Below, piece after piece: positions 8,991 through 17,116 of a stretch of 37,535 nucleotides of DNA; within the stretch, counting starts at the first letter, position 1; each line of letters starts with the position of its first letter. The DNA is from Fibrobacterota bacterium. Its GTDB lineage: Bacteria; Fibrobacterota; Fibrobacteria; UBA11236. Location: positions 1 through 37,535 of the forward strand of contig JAQBPN010000046.1 of assembly GCA_028287505.1 (NCBI GenBank), given 5' to 3'. Made by a program: the position numbers and the translations under genes. Under the pieces are notes generated by a model that made no database searches, was not told the origin of the DNA, and saw nothing but the letters and a program-made list of their open reading frames with translations.

Positions 8991-9824
8991 CTATTCCTTC
9001 TGCATTTCCTGGGCGCGTTGGGCTTCATTGGTCCCGGGGCATTCGCTGATCAGCTTGGACCATTCCTCATCGCGCTTGGTCTTGTCCTTACGCTGGTGGT
9101 AGATAAGGCCGATCTTGAAGCGGGAGGAACAGACCTTGGTGCCGCGGGGAAATTCCTTGGCCACGCGGGCGTAGGCTTCCAGGGCCTTGTCGGGCTTGTC
9201 CTGCTTGAGCAGGGTCTCACCCAGCCAGAACATGGCGAGTTCCCGCCAGGTTCCCCCGGCGTCCTTCTCGTATACGTTCTTGAAACCGGCCAGGGCCAGG
9301 TCGTATTTGCCGCGGATATAATCGTCCCGGGCCTGGTTGAACAAGGCTTCCAGGTCCAGGCCTTCGACCACGCGGACCGGTTCGCCATTCGGGCCTACCG
9401 CGGTTGCGGGAGCGGCCCCGGGCGTTCCCGCGGGCGTCCCAGGCTGACCCGGTGCTCCGGCCCCGCCGACGATGTACTTCTTCTGATCCAGTTTCTCGAT
9501 TTTGGCGCTGAGCTGGGTCAACCTGAATTGGGTCTCGTCGATTTCCGCGTGAAGGCGGGTGATTTGCGACTCCAGCTGGGTGAGCATGAGCGTCAAATCC
9601 GCCTTCATCTTGCTCGTCGAGCCGCCTTGGGCCAGATTGAGCTCATCCACCGATTTCTGCAGATTTTCGATCTGCTTGCCCGTGGCCCGCACTTGGTCCT
9701 GGACCTTGCGAAGCTCTTCCGTGCGCATCATGGTGATGGCGGAGCACCCGGTCCAGAACAGGATGGAGATGGAAAGGAGGACCAGGCGCGGCAAAAACGA
9801 TTTGAGGAAATCCCTTGCCGGCAT
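8991..9824 (-). CDS. cpoB: Tol-Pal cell division coordinator CpoB (YbgF-like) lipoprotein
   Basis: Periplasmic partner of TolA that, in model species, links outer-membrane constriction to peptidoglycan synthesis at division. The predicted protein (277 residues) has a lipoprotein signal with lipobox ending TGC (SILFWTGCSA), a coiled coil (about residues 30-120, VRATGKQIENLQKSVDEL onward), a Pro/Gly/Ala linker, and C-terminal TPR repeats (LFNQARDDYIRGKYDLALAGF; WLGETLLKQDKPDKALEAY; FKIGLIYHQRKD). Start: the ATG at 9824 places the signal peptide right at the N-terminus; a GTG 66 bases upstream would add 22 residues. Neither has a clear ribosome site. It is the last gene of the tol operon, 75 bases after pal. 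Confidence 0.88.
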   Translation of the reverse strand: MPARDFLKSFLPRLVLLSISILFWTGCSAITMMRTEELRKVQDQVRATGKQIENLQKSVDELNLAQGGSTSKMKADLTLMLTQLESQITRLHAEIDETQFRLTQLSAKIEKLDQKKYIVGGAGAPGQPGTPAGTPGAAPATAVGPNGEPVRVVEGLDLEALFNQARDDYIRGKYDLALAGFKNVYEKDAGGTWRELAMFWLGETLLKQDKPDKALEAYARVAKEFPRGTKVCSSRFKIGLIYHQRKDKTKRDEEWSKLISECPGTNEAQRAQEMQKE

Positions 9825-9899
9825 GGGACGCCAGGACCCGCCTGGAAGGCGGGCCCGGAGTCCTATTGCACGGTGGAAGACGGAAATCACAGGGTGGAA

Positions 9900-10424
9900 T
9901 TAAAACGTGGTCGTGAACTCTACCCGGCGGTTCTTGGCCCAGGAACCCTCGTCATGGCCTTCCATGGCGGGCTTCTCTTCGCCGTAGCTGATGGTGCTGA
10001 GGCGGGTGCCCTGGATGCCGTAGCTGGCCAGGTAATCATTCACCGACTTGGCGCGACGCTCGCCCAGAGCCAGATTGTAATCGTTCGATCCGCGTTCATC
10101 GGTGTGACCTTCGACGCGGGCGGTGATTTCCGGCACTTCCTTCATCAGCTTGCCGATTTCCTGCAGGGTCGACTGACCTTCCGCGGAAAGGGTGGCCTGA
10201 TCGTAGCCGAAGTAGATGGGCTTGAACACCTCTGCGATGCGGGCCTGGATGCGCTGACGGCGCAGGGCCTCCTCATCGACCTTGGGCGGTTCCGCGCGGG
10301 GAGCTTCCGGCTGCTCCATGCGGGGGGGCTGGGGCTCCGCCACAGGTTCGGGCTTCGGTTTCTTGGCACAGCCGACGAAGGCCAATACGCCCAAACCCAG
10401 TAGGGTCCAATGCTTCAAATTCAT
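9900..10424 (-). CDS. pal: Peptidoglycan-associated lipoprotein Pal
   Basis: Outer-membrane lipoprotein that binds peptidoglycan and TolB. It has a 19-residue lipoprotein signal with lipobox AFVGC, a Pro/Glu-rich tether, and an OmpA C-terminal domain with IYFGYDQATLSAEGQSTL, EGHTDERGSNDYNLALGERRAKSVNDYL and the diaminopimelate-binding NRRVEF near the end. Start: AAGGAG sits 6 bases before the ATG at 10424 (MNLKHW); a GTG and an ATG slightly upstream are less likely because the ribosome site overlaps them. It lies 226 bases downstream of tolB, so it may have its own promoter or processing site in addition to the operon promoter. Confidence 0.95.
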   Translation of the reverse strand: MNLKHWTLLGLGVLAFVGCAKKPKPEPVAEPQPPRMEQPEAPRAEPPKVDEEALRRQRIQARIAEVFKPIYFGYDQATLSAEGQSTLQEIGKLMKEVPEITARVEGHTDERGSNDYNLALGERRAKSVNDYLASYGIQGTRLSTISYGEEKPAMEGHDEGSWAKNRRVEFTTTF

Positions 10425-10462
10425 ATCCATCTCCTTTTTCCTGAAATCTAACACTTATAGGG

Positions 10463-10481
10463 GGGAAATTTAAAATTTCCC
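10463..10481 (-). promoter_or_regulatory. Leader palindrome upstream of pal
   Basis: GGGAAATT and AATTTCCC form perfect 8-base arms with a 3-base loop about 40 bases before the pal start. A second, weaker arm pair (GGGGGT at 10542-10547 with ACCCCC at 10560-10565) lies further upstream in the same gap. A leader hairpin that stabilises or separates pal mRNA is one reading; an operator is another. Confidence 0.35.
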
Positions 10482-10650
10482 TGCATTTTTCCCAGCAATC
10501 TTTCCGTCCATACACGCCGGCGACCCTTTGGCCGCCGCTTGGGGGGTGCTCTCCGCGATACCCCCTACAGGTTTTTCACATTTGGGCGGCTTGCCCCTGC
10601 TTTGTCCCCGCTAATTGGCCCTTATTGCCGGGACTTGTTACAACTCTCTT

Positions 10651-12006
10651 TCAGTAATCGGACCACTTGGGCATATAATTCCCCCCCGAGAAGCTGATCC
10701 GCTTCTGGTTGGTCCCGTCCGCGTTCATCATGAAAATCTCGGGGCTTCCCGTGCGTGTGGACATGAAAACCAGGTGGCGTCCGTCCGGGCTCCAGCTGGG
10801 ATTCTCATTGCTGCCCGCCTGCGTGGTCAGCTTGGCCGGATCCTTGCCGTCCGGGGAAATGGTCATGATGTTCATGTTGTTGCCCTCGTCCATGGTGGTA
10901 AAGGCGATGCGATCCCCTTTGGGCGACCAGGAGGGCGAGCCGAAATAATCCCCGTCGTGGGTGAGGGCGCGCATGTTCGATCCGTCCCGGTCCATCACGT
11001 AGACCATGGGCTTGCCGCCGCGATCGGATATGAAAACGATCTCGTAGCCGTTGGGGGACCAGCTCGGGGAGGTTTCGATGGACCCGAAGAAGGTGAGCCG
11101 TTGCGCCTTGCCGTCCGGAAAGGTCCGGCGGTAGATCTCGGTGTTGCCGTCCATGGTGGAAGCATAGACGATTTCCTTGTCCATTTTGTTCCATCCGGGC
11201 GACGTGTTCATGCCCTTGGAAGTGAAGTACACGGCGTTCTTGCCGCTCTCCAGATCCTTCAGGTAGAACTGCGGCTGGCCGCCCGCATAGCTGGTATAGA
11301 CGAGCTTGCTCTTGCCTTCCACCCAGCAGGGCATGAGGTTGATGGACTTGTTCTTGGTGATTTCCGTAACGCTTGAACCATCGTAGTCCATCACGGAGAT
11401 TTCCTTGTTGCCGCCGCGCTTGTTCACGTAGACGATGCGGGATTGCGCGATTCCCTTTTCGCCGAACAGCTGATAGGTCAGCTCGTCCGAGAACTTGTGG
11501 GCGGATTGGCGCAGCTCCGCCTTCTTTCCGGAGTATTTCTTGCCCAGGATGCGCTCCTGGGTGTCGATATCGATGAGTTCGCAACTCAGGGTGAAGTTGT
11601 CGCCTTCCAGGGTGTATTCCCCGCGCACGTAGGCCAGGGCGCCGTCGCCCTTGAATATGCCTTTGCTGGTGCTGTCGAACTGGGGCGCTGTCTTGATTTT
11701 GAAGCGGCCGCTGAAGTCCAGGTCCCAGGCGATGACCGTGCCCGGAGAGTAGGGAAGCGAGTTGGCGTCGCCCTTGGTGCATTTGAAGTCCAGGAAGCCC
11801 AGAGAGAGGGATTCCGCGCCCTTGTTCTCGGAGGTGATGACCACGTCCGCCGCCGCCGCCCTGGAAGGAGCCAGGCCGGCCAGGCAGAACGCCAAAGCCG
11901 CCGATGCCAGGACGCGCGTCCCGGACAGGCGGACAAGGGACCGTTTATGGGAGGAAGCCGCGGAGGTATTATGCATGTTACTGTTGCCCTGCGTAGACGA
12001 ATTCAT
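10651..12006 (-). CDS. tolB: Tol-Pal system beta-propeller protein TolB
   Basis: Periplasmic protein that shuttles between Pal and TolA. A signal peptide (hydrophobic stretch ending PSRAAAA, about residues 31-52) precedes the TolB N-terminal domain (roughly 53-190, with SGRFKIKTAPQF and ELTYQLFGEKGIAQSRIVYV) and a six-bladed propeller with repeated blade cores such as SPSWSPNGYEIVFISDRGG, GSPSWSPKGDRIAF and ENPSWSPDGRHLVFMS. The start is ambiguous: the ATG at 12006 overlaps the end of the upstream gene by 29 bases; an in-frame ATG at 11976 begins 1 base after that gene's stop. Either shows translational coupling. The length of about 441-451 residues is normal. Confidence 0.95.
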   Translation of the reverse strand: MNSSTQGNSNMHNTSAASSHKRSLVRLSGTRVLASAALAFCLAGLAPSRAAAADVVITSENKGAESLSLGFLDFKCTKGDANSLPYSPGTVIAWDLDFSGRFKIKTAPQFDSTSKGIFKGDGALAYVRGEYTLEGDNFTLSCELIDIDTQERILGKKYSGKKAELRQSAHKFSDELTYQLFGEKGIAQSRIVYVNKRGGNKEISVMDYDGSSVTEITKNKSINLMPCWVEGKSKLVYTSYAGGQPQFYLKDLESGKNAVYFTSKGMNTSPGWNKMDKEIVYASTMDGNTEIYRRTFPDGKAQRLTFFGSIETSPSWSPNGYEIVFISDRGGKPMVYVMDRDGSNMRALTHDGDYFGSPSWSPKGDRIAFTTMDEGNNMNIMTISPDGKDPAKLTTQAGSNENPSWSPDGRHLVFMSTRTGSPEIFMMNADGTNQKRISFSGGNYMPKWSDY

Positions 12007-12766
12007 AGCTTACCTGGATCAAATCTTCCGGGAAATTCTCCGGAATGGGGGGCGTATGATCGAGACGGATGATGGTCTGCTTGGCCAAATCGTCGAGATC
12101 GGAATTGCCGCTCCCGGTGGCGACTTCCACATCCTGGATCTGCCCTTCGCGGCTCACTTTGAAGCTGATGACGGCCTTGACGTTCCCGGAAATGTCGATG
12201 CCCGTGGGAGGTCTCCACAGCAGTTCCGCGGACTTCTTCACCCGGCTGGCCCAGAAGGACAAGCGCGGATCGGCCGGCACGTGGGAGACAATCTGAGGGG
12301 TCAGCACCTGCTGCTCCTGGACCACTTCCTTCACGGGCTTGATGTCGTCATCCTCTTTCGGCTTGACCACCTTGGGCTCGGGCTTCTTCGGCTGCACGGC
12401 GTTGGTGGGCTTGGTCACCAGCTTGGGCGCTTCCGGGGGTTTGACCGGTTCGGGCTCGGGAGGCTTGGGTTCCGGGGGCTTGATCTCCTTGGGGACCAAG
12501 GGCCGGAGCTTGGGCTTCTCCAGATTCACCAGCTCGAACACCGGCACCGCCGAAGGGCGGTGGGGCGCCAGCAGGGCGGACAGGCCGATGAACAGGATGG
12601 CCAGGCCGTGCACGAGCACGGAGATGAGCACGGCGATGTTCTCGGTGAGCGGTTCCTTGCCCAAGGCCGAATTCAATGCGGGACCGGAGGCGCCGCGTCC
12701 ATCCGATCCTCCTTCCGAAGCGGGGAAGGCTCCGGACTGGACCGATTCTTTGGGGGTGGAAGCCAT
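11978..12766 (-). CDS. tolA: TolA/TonB-type energy transducer
   Basis: Spans the periplasm and passes proton-motive force from the TolQ-TolR motor. 262 residues: a cytoplasmic N-terminal tail, one transmembrane helix (~43-66, IAVLISVLVHGLAILFIGL), a proline/lysine/glutamate-rich rod (~80-140, many PEP/PKP units), and a C-terminal TonB-like domain (~165-262; DISGNVKAVISFKVSREGQIQDVEVATGSG is the classic TonB C-terminal phrase, split here by comment only). The rod is proline-rich as in TonB, rather than the long alanine/lysine helix of enterobacterial TolA. Its position between tolR and tolB argues for the TolA role. Confidence 0.85.
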   Translation of the reverse strand: MASTPKESVQSGAFPASEGGSDGRGASGPALNSALGKEPLTENIAVLISVLVHGLAILFIGLSALLAPHRPSAVPVFELVNLEKPKLRPLVPKEIKPPEPKPPEPEPVKPPEAPKLVTKPTNAVQPKKPEPKVVKPKEDDDIKPVKEVVQEQQVLTPQIVSHVPADPRLSFWASRVKKSAELLWRPPTGIDISGNVKAVISFKVSREGQIQDVEVATGSGNSDLDDLAKQTIIRLDHTPPIPENFPEDLIQVSYEFVYAGQQ

Positions 12767-12779
12767 TACGGATGGCCCT

Positions 12780-13220
12780 TCAGCGGTGCCGCGCCTTGGG
12801 GTTGGCCGGTTCGGCGCGGACGACGCCCCCGGGATCGGTCAGGAAACCGAGGCGTTTGCCTCCCTGGCGCTGCACGGCGGCCACCAGTTCCATCACGAAG
12901 CCGTAGGGCACCGTCTGATCGCTGTTGATGATGATGGCGGTCTCATCGTCCCCGGTCCATACGTTGCGGAAGTCCTTTTCGAACCCGATCGGATCGGAAG
13001 CGGTCTCGTTGATGAGGATTTCCCGTTCCTTGGTCACCGTCACCTGGATCGCCTTCTTCTCCTCCAGGCTGGCCGCCTGGGCTTTAGGCAGTTCCACCTT
13101 CACGCCCTGGCTCATCAGGGGAGCCGTGATCATGAAAACGATCAGGATGGCGAAAAGCACATCGATCAGGTTGACGAGGTTGAGTTCGGGATTGGGTCGG
13201 AGCGATTCGCGTCTGCGCAT
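12780..13220 (-). CDS. tolR: TolR/ExbD motor subunit
   Basis: Inner-membrane subunit that, with TolQ, forms the proton channel driving TolA. 146 residues: a short cytoplasmic end, one transmembrane helix (~17-37) with the conserved proton-path aspartate in NLIDVLFAILIVFMI (D20), and a periplasmic domain (VELPKAQAASLEEKKAIQVTV; DQTVPYGFVMELVAAVQRQGGKRLGFLTDP). Length and order match ExbD/TolR. It begins 27 bases after tolQ and ends 13 bases before the TolA start. The C-terminus has a short basic tail (NPKARHR) not typical of the family. Confidence 0.93.
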   Translation of the reverse strand: MRRRESLRPNPELNLVNLIDVLFAILIVFMITAPLMSQGVKVELPKAQAASLEEKKAIQVTVTKEREILINETASDPIGFEKDFRNVWTGDDETAIIINSDQTVPYGFVMELVAAVQRQGGKRLGFLTDPGGVVRAEPANPKARHR

Positions 13221-13247
13221 GTTTTGTCCGGGTCCGGGCCTGGGGGC

Positions 13248-13943
13248 CTAGGCTTTCTTGGCCGTGGAACGCTCCAATGCCGAAAGGTCGCCGCGCTTGA
13301 ACAGGCTCACCAGCTCGGAACCGAAGTTGAACATGAGGGACTCGGCTTTGCGGTTGAATCCCGCGAAGGCGTTGTAGCCGACGGAGGAGGGGATGGCCAC
13401 GAGCAGGCCGGCCATCGTGGCCAGCAGGGCCTCGGCGATACCGGGCGCCACCACGGTGATATTGCCCGACCCCTGCTTGCCGATCTGGTAGAAGGAATCC
13501 ATGATGCCCCAAACCGTGCCCAGAAGGCCGATCAGGGGGCCCGTGGCCGAGCAGAAGGCCAGGAAGACCAGGCTGCGTTCGTTCTTTTCCTTTTCCACGT
13601 CCACGGCGCGCTCGGTGGATTCGCGCACCAATTCACCGCGGTGCTCCAGGGAGTCGTAGGACACGTAGGCGGAGAGGCCTTCCATTTCCGAAAGGGCGGA
13701 CTTGGTGATGCGTCCCATGGGGGAATCCGGGATGGACTTGGACAGCTTGAGCAGGTCCTGGAAAGTGGGACGCTCGCCCATCAACTCCCGCCACTTGGCG
13801 AAGGAGCGCTTGCGCGACCCGTTGGCCAACCATTTCTGGACCAGGGTGGCCCACACTCCTATGGAGAGCAGGAACATGAGGCCGACGATGGCGAAGGTGG
13901 AACCCGTCGCTTGCTTTAGGATTTCCAGGATGACCGAATGCAT
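13248..13943 (-). CDS. tolQ: TolQ/ExbB/MotA-type proton channel subunit
   Basis: Inner-membrane proton-channel protein that energises the Tol-Pal system. 231 residues with three hydrophobic segments: ~13-36 (STFAIVGLMFLLSIGVW), ~123-145 (SLVFLAFCSATGPLIGLLGT) and ~160-185 (TVVAPGIAEALLATMAGLLV). GPLIGLLGTVWGIMDSF and the following ALLATMAGLLVAIP are the diagnostic MotA/TolQ/ExbB phrases and include the channel-lining threonines and serines. It is the first gene of the tolQ-tolR-tolA-tolB-pal-cpoB unit. No clear ribosome site precedes the ATG. The upstream gap carries G-rich heptamers and DnaA-box-like sites and separates it from dnaA. Confidence 0.93.
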   Translation of the reverse strand: MHSVILEILKQATGSTFAIVGLMFLLSIGVWATLVQKWLANGSRKRSFAKWRELMGERPTFQDLLKLSKSIPDSPMGRITKSALSEMEGLSAYVSYDSLEHRGELVRESTERAVDVEKEKNERSLVFLAFCSATGPLIGLLGTVWGIMDSFYQIGKQGSGNITVVAPGIAEALLATMAGLLVAIPSSVGYNAFAGFNRKAESLMFNFGSELVSLFKRGDLSALERSTAKKA

Positions 13944-14046
13944 GGATATACCCGGTTAAGAGTGATTGGAGCGGCGGTGACCGCATGGAAACAGAGGTTA
14001 AACTAGCAATTTGGGAGGGAATGGGAAATGAAGAGGGGGAGGAAGA

Positions 14047-14220
14047 AGGGGTTAGGGGCTAGGGGCTAGAGATTAGGGGGCGTCTGTGGACAATCTTTGT
14101 CCGGTCGGTAGGCCTGTAGGCTTGGTTGTGACTTCTGTGAAGCGGCGGTTGAGCGCTCTGCCGTTGGCCCGAGCCGCCCATCTTGTTTTGCTTCTGGTCT
14201 TACCCTAATCCCTAACCCCT
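14047..14220. repeat. Inverted AGGGGCT-type heptamer repeats between dnaA and tolQ
   Basis: The 303-base gap between dnaA and tolQ holds no gene. At 14047-14080 there are heptamers AGGGGTT, AGGGGCT, AGGGGCT, AGAGATT and AGGGGG in a row. At 14203-14220 the reverse complement of a shorter version (AGGGGTT, AGGGATT, AGGG) appears. The two arms therefore match except that two heptamers are missing from the right arm. About 120 bases of unique sequence lie between them. The left arm has four runs of at least four G and could fold as a G-quadruplex on the plus strand. Confidence 0.65.
14085..14105. promoter_or_regulatory. Paired DnaA-box-like sites downstream of dnaA
   Basis: TGTGGACAA at 14085-14093 is the exact complement of TTGTCCACA, a strong DnaA box form in GC-rich bacteria. 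After a TCT spacer, TTGTCCGGT (14097-14105) repeats its first six bases in the opposite orientation, so GGACAA and TTGTCC form a small palindrome. Only the first is a full match. This may be part of an origin or of DnaA-dependent control of the tol operon. Confidence 0.35.
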
Positions 14221-14246
14221 GAGCGCAGCCTTGGCCGCGAAGGATC

Positions 14247-15680
14247 TTAGCTTAAGGATTCCATCAGCCTGTCCACCTGCTTCTTCAGGTCCGGATCCCG
14301 CTCCAGACACTGTTCCACCTTCTTGATGCTGTGGATGACGGTGGAGTAGTCCCGGCCAAAGGCCAGTCCGATGGTGTGCAGCGAATTGTCCGTGAGCTGC
14401 CGGGCCATGTACATGGCGATTTGCCGGGGTTCCGCCACGTTCTTCTTGCGGGTCTGGGAGGTGAGCAGGGAAACCGTGGTGCTGTACTCCATGGCCACCT
14501 GATCCAGCACGCGCTTGATGGTCACGGGCTGGTTCACGTTGCGGAGGGTATCCCCCAGGATCTGCTTGGCGATGTCCACGGTGATGGGCATATGGGTGAT
14601 GCTGGCGTAGGCGGACAGCTTGATCAAGGTGCCTTCCAGCTCGCGGATGTTCGAGGTGACCTGGTTGGCGACATACGTCAGCACGTCCCCGGTGACGCAA
14701 CTGTCCCCGTCGCCTTCGCTCTTCTTCTGGAGGATGGCCAGCCTGGTTTCCAGGTTCGGCGGCTGCAAATCGGCCAAAAGGCCGGTGTCGAAGCGCGAAA
14801 GCAGGCGGGTGTGCAATCCCTTGATCTCCGAAGGCGGGCGATCGGAAGTAATGACAATCTGCTTGTTCAACGATTGCAGGATGCTGAAGATGTTGAAGAA
14901 CTCGTCCTGGGTGCTCTGTTTGCCGGCCAGGAACTGGATATCGTCGATGAGCAGGATGTCCGCATCCTTGTACACCTGGTAGAAGGTGCGGGAGTCCTTG
15001 TTCTTCTGGACGAACTCGATATACTCGCGGGTGAACTCTTCCGAGGTGCGGTAGACCACCTTGCGGACGGTCTCGTTCTCGATGCAGAAGTGGGCGATGG
15101 CCTGCACCAGATGGGTCTTGCCCATGCCCGTGCCGCCGTAAAGGACCAGGGGATTGAAATTGTTGTGGCTGGGCGCTTCGGCCACGGCCATGCAGGCGGC
15201 ATGCGCCAACTGGTTGCAATCTCCGATGACGAAATCATCGAACGTATAGCGGTCGTTGAGGGGAACGGTGACCTCGATGCGCACGGGACCGCGGGATTTG
15301 ATCCAGGGAGCGTCCTGGGTGGGGAATCCGGAAGTGGGGAAGCCGGGCATTTCCGAGCGGCCTTCGCCCGAACGGAAATCCGCCTGGTAGACTTCCAGGT
15401 GCGGGGAGCGGGAGAGTACCGTGAAGGAGATGCGCACCGGGCTGTGGAGGATGTCTTCGAGGGTTTTCTCGATGACGCCGCGGTAATGATGGGAGACGTA
15501 TTCGAGCACGAAACCGTTGGGAACCCCGATGACCATCTCCCCGCCGGAAGACTCGAGAATCTCCAGGGCCGAGAACCAGGTGTTCAAGGCGGACTCGGAG
15601 ATCTGGGACCGCAGAGCCGAAAGGCACTGCGCCCACAAGGAACTCTCTTCGGCTTCAATCAAGGTGTGCTCGCCCATCAT
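14247..15680 (-). CDS. dnaA: Chromosomal replication initiator protein DnaA
   Basis: AAA+ protein that binds DnaA boxes, melts the origin and loads the replicative helicase. About 477 residues: N-terminal domain I (LWAQCLSALRSQISESALNTWFSALE), a short variable linker, AAA+ core with Walker A GGTGMGKTHL (~182-191), Walker B LLIDDIQFL and sensor-type segment SRFDTGLLADLQPPN, then the C-terminal DNA-binding domain with the signature IAMYMARQLTDNSLHTIGLA followed by FGRDYSTVIHS. Start: ATG at 15680 (a second ATG follows directly); an open frame continues 40 codons upstream but lacks DnaA character. It stands directly upstream of tolQ on the same strand, not next to dnaN/recF as in many genomes. 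Confidence 0.97.
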   Translation of the reverse strand: MMGEHTLIEAEESSLWAQCLSALRSQISESALNTWFSALEILESSGGEMVIGVPNGFVLEYVSHHYRGVIEKTLEDILHSPVRISFTVLSRSPHLEVYQADFRSGEGRSEMPGFPTSGFPTQDAPWIKSRGPVRIEVTVPLNDRYTFDDFVIGDCNQLAHAACMAVAEAPSHNNFNPLVLYGGTGMGKTHLVQAIAHFCIENETVRKVVYRTSEEFTREYIEFVQKNKDSRTFYQVYKDADILLIDDIQFLAGKQSTQDEFFNIFSILQSLNKQIVITSDRPPSEIKGLHTRLLSRFDTGLLADLQPPNLETRLAILQKKSEGDGDSCVTGDVLTYVANQVTSNIRELEGTLIKLSAYASITHMPITVDIAKQILGDTLRNVNQPVTIKRVLDQVAMEYSTTVSLLTSQTRKKNVAEPRQIAMYMARQLTDNSLHTIGLAFGRDYSTVIHSIKKVEQCLERDPDLKKQVDRLMESLS

Positions 15681-15760
15681 TTTCCGTTTCCCATCGTGCT
15701 CCCTTGCCCCGGTCCAACCCATTGATGTCAGGCGAGTTAATTTAAGAATAATTGGATTTG

Positions 15761-15777
15761 CACGGGCAAGCCCCGTG
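15761..15777. terminator. Hairpin in the dnaA leader
   Basis: CACGGG and CCCGTG (6-base arms, 5-base loop) lie 81-97 bases before the dnaA start. On the plus strand the hairpin is followed by AAGATTTTTTT, which looks like an intrinsic terminator, but no plus-strand gene ends here. For dnaA mRNA it is a leader structure preceded by an A-tract. The role is uncertain. Confidence 0.3.
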
Positions 15778-16134
15778 AAGATTTTTTTGGATCGCGCCAA
15801 TCATCCTTATTTCGAGCTTCCCGGATCGGAAGGCTTTTTCCATAGAGGTTCTCCCTACTTTATCCACGCGGTATTAACAGCCTGTGCACAAAAAAAATTT
15901 CATTGCGGTTGATCCTTCCCACTAAATGATTCTAGAATTGCTCCCCTTTTTTCGAGCCGATGTTTTGAGGGAAAAAGCCTCCGGCCCCCAACTCCCGCAA
16001 ATCCATGCCCGGCCGCGCTTCGGCATCCGGCCCGGAAACCCCGCATCCGCCCGGCCACGCTTGCCTTATGAGACCTTGAAGGAACCTTGAGGGGACCCGG
16101 CCATCGCCGAACTCGGGCCGGACGCAGTAATAGT

Positions 16135-16162
16135 TAAAGTAATGCTTCAACTTTTCCGATGA
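16135..16162 (+). promoter_or_regulatory. Sigma-28-like promoter candidate
   Basis: TAAAGTAA, 12 bases, then TCCGATGA resembles the flagellar sigma factor consensus (TAAAGTTT, 11 bases, GCCGATAA) with 6 of 8 matches in each half and one extra spacer base. Predicted start of transcription would lie ~40 bases before the ATG at 16208. No flagellar gene is in the window to support it. Confidence 0.3.
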
Positions 16163-16207
16163 AGGAAGGAAGCCCGCCGCTTGCAGGGGCCCCACCGGGA
16201 GAGGGAC

Positions 16208-17116
16208 ATGATCAGCAACGCCGTCAACGCCTTGAAATCCGGAGTGGAACCCAAGGCCAACCTAAACTCCTCAAAGGACACCCCCAAGGGCGTCTCCGCC
16301 CCGGGCGCCGTCGCCCCGGCCGCCCAAGACGGCGGGAACCAGGTGGACAATTGGGCGCCCGATTGGAACTACCAGTCGAACACCACCACCTATTCCTCCC
16401 ACAGCGAATCCCTTTACCTCAAGTATACGAGCCGGGATGGAGACGTGCTGGAATTGCAATCCCAGTCCACGGAAGAGTCCTACTCCAGCGAGACCGTGCG
16501 CTTCAGCGCGACCGCCAGGGCATTGGCGGCGGGCAATACGGACGCGGCCGCGGATGGCAAGGACGTCTCCGCGGCGGAGGAAGATCCGAAAGCCAAGCAG
16601 CTCGCCGACCTGCGCGCGTGGGCCAAGCAGGTGATGCGCGAGCTCAGCGAACAGCAACACAAATTGTTGGAGCAAACCTTAAAGCAATCCGGCAGGCACG
16701 TGGAATCCGGAGACGGAAAATTCCTGATGGTCTTCATGGCGACGTCGCAGGACGGAGCCGAAAAGGCCGGATCCGCCGACGAGCCGCAGGTGCCGGCTTA
16801 TTGGAACGCGGAGAACACGTCGGATAGGATTGTGCATTTTGCCACGCAAATGGCGGAGATTTCGGGATTGGACCTGGATACCTTCGCGGAACAGATTAAA
16901 AAAGCGGTGGGCGCGGGCTTCGATCAGGCACACGAGGCCACCGGGGACCTGCCGGGCGCGGCGGGAAAGCTGAACCGGGACACGCGGGAACTGGTTTTCT
17001 CCAAGCTGTCCAAATGGCTTGAAGACAGGAAATCCTTGCTCTATAATCAAGGGGCCCAAAGCAAAGCCATTATAACCGCGGAAGTGCCCGATGGAACTGA
17101 GAATAACCAGCAATGA
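16208..17116 (+). CDS. Unknown protein, possibly with a C-terminal DUF5610-like segment
   Basis: 302 residues, no signal peptide or transmembrane segment. The N-terminal ~80 residues are low complexity and probably disordered. The middle (about 110-180) is charged and helical (AKQLADLRAWAKQVMRELSEQQHKLLEQTL). The C-terminal part (~205-285; IVHFATQMAEISGLDLDTFA, QIKKAVGAGFDQAHEATGDL) resembles DUF5610-type helical domains; this is my recollection of the family pattern, not a search result. Start: GGAG 6 bases before the ATG at 16208; an ATG 27 bases upstream is less well placed. Its last 26 bases overlap the start of the STAS gene in another frame, which points to coupled translation and a shared task, perhaps in a partner-switching signal pathway. 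Confidence 0.6.
   Translation: MISNAVNALKSGVEPKANLNSSKDTPKGVSAPGAVAPAAQDGGNQVDNWAPDWNYQSNTTTYSSHSESLYLKYTSRDGDVLELQSQSTEESYSSETVRFSATARALAAGNTDAAADGKDVSAAEEDPKAKQLADLRAWAKQVMRELSEQQHKLLEQTLKQSGRHVESGDGKFLMVFMATSQDGAEKAGSADEPQVPAYWNAENTSDRIVHFATQMAEISGLDLDTFAEQIKKAVGAGFDQAHEATGDLPGAAGKLNRDTRELVFSKLSKWLEDRKSLLYNQGAQSKAIITAEVPDGTENNQQ

Larger units (their letters stand above)
15681..16207. other. dnaA upstream intergenic region, possible origin-related sites
   Basis: About 527 bases without a convincing gene. It holds an AT-rich stretch near 15736-15756, the leader hairpin, and two DnaA-box-like nonamers: TTATCCACG at 15860-15868 (8 of 9 to TTATCCACA) and TGTGCACAA at 15883-15891 (complement of TTGTGCACA), followed by a run of eight A. 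Two good-to-fair boxes are few for an origin, so I call this a candidate only. The right half (15950-16130) is GC-rich with no recognised element. Confidence 0.35.

Noticed and set aside
15932-16195. An 87-codon minus-strand frame upstream of dnaA
   Set aside because: No recognisable domain, no ribosome site, GC-rich Pro/Gly/Arg composition; treated as non-coding.
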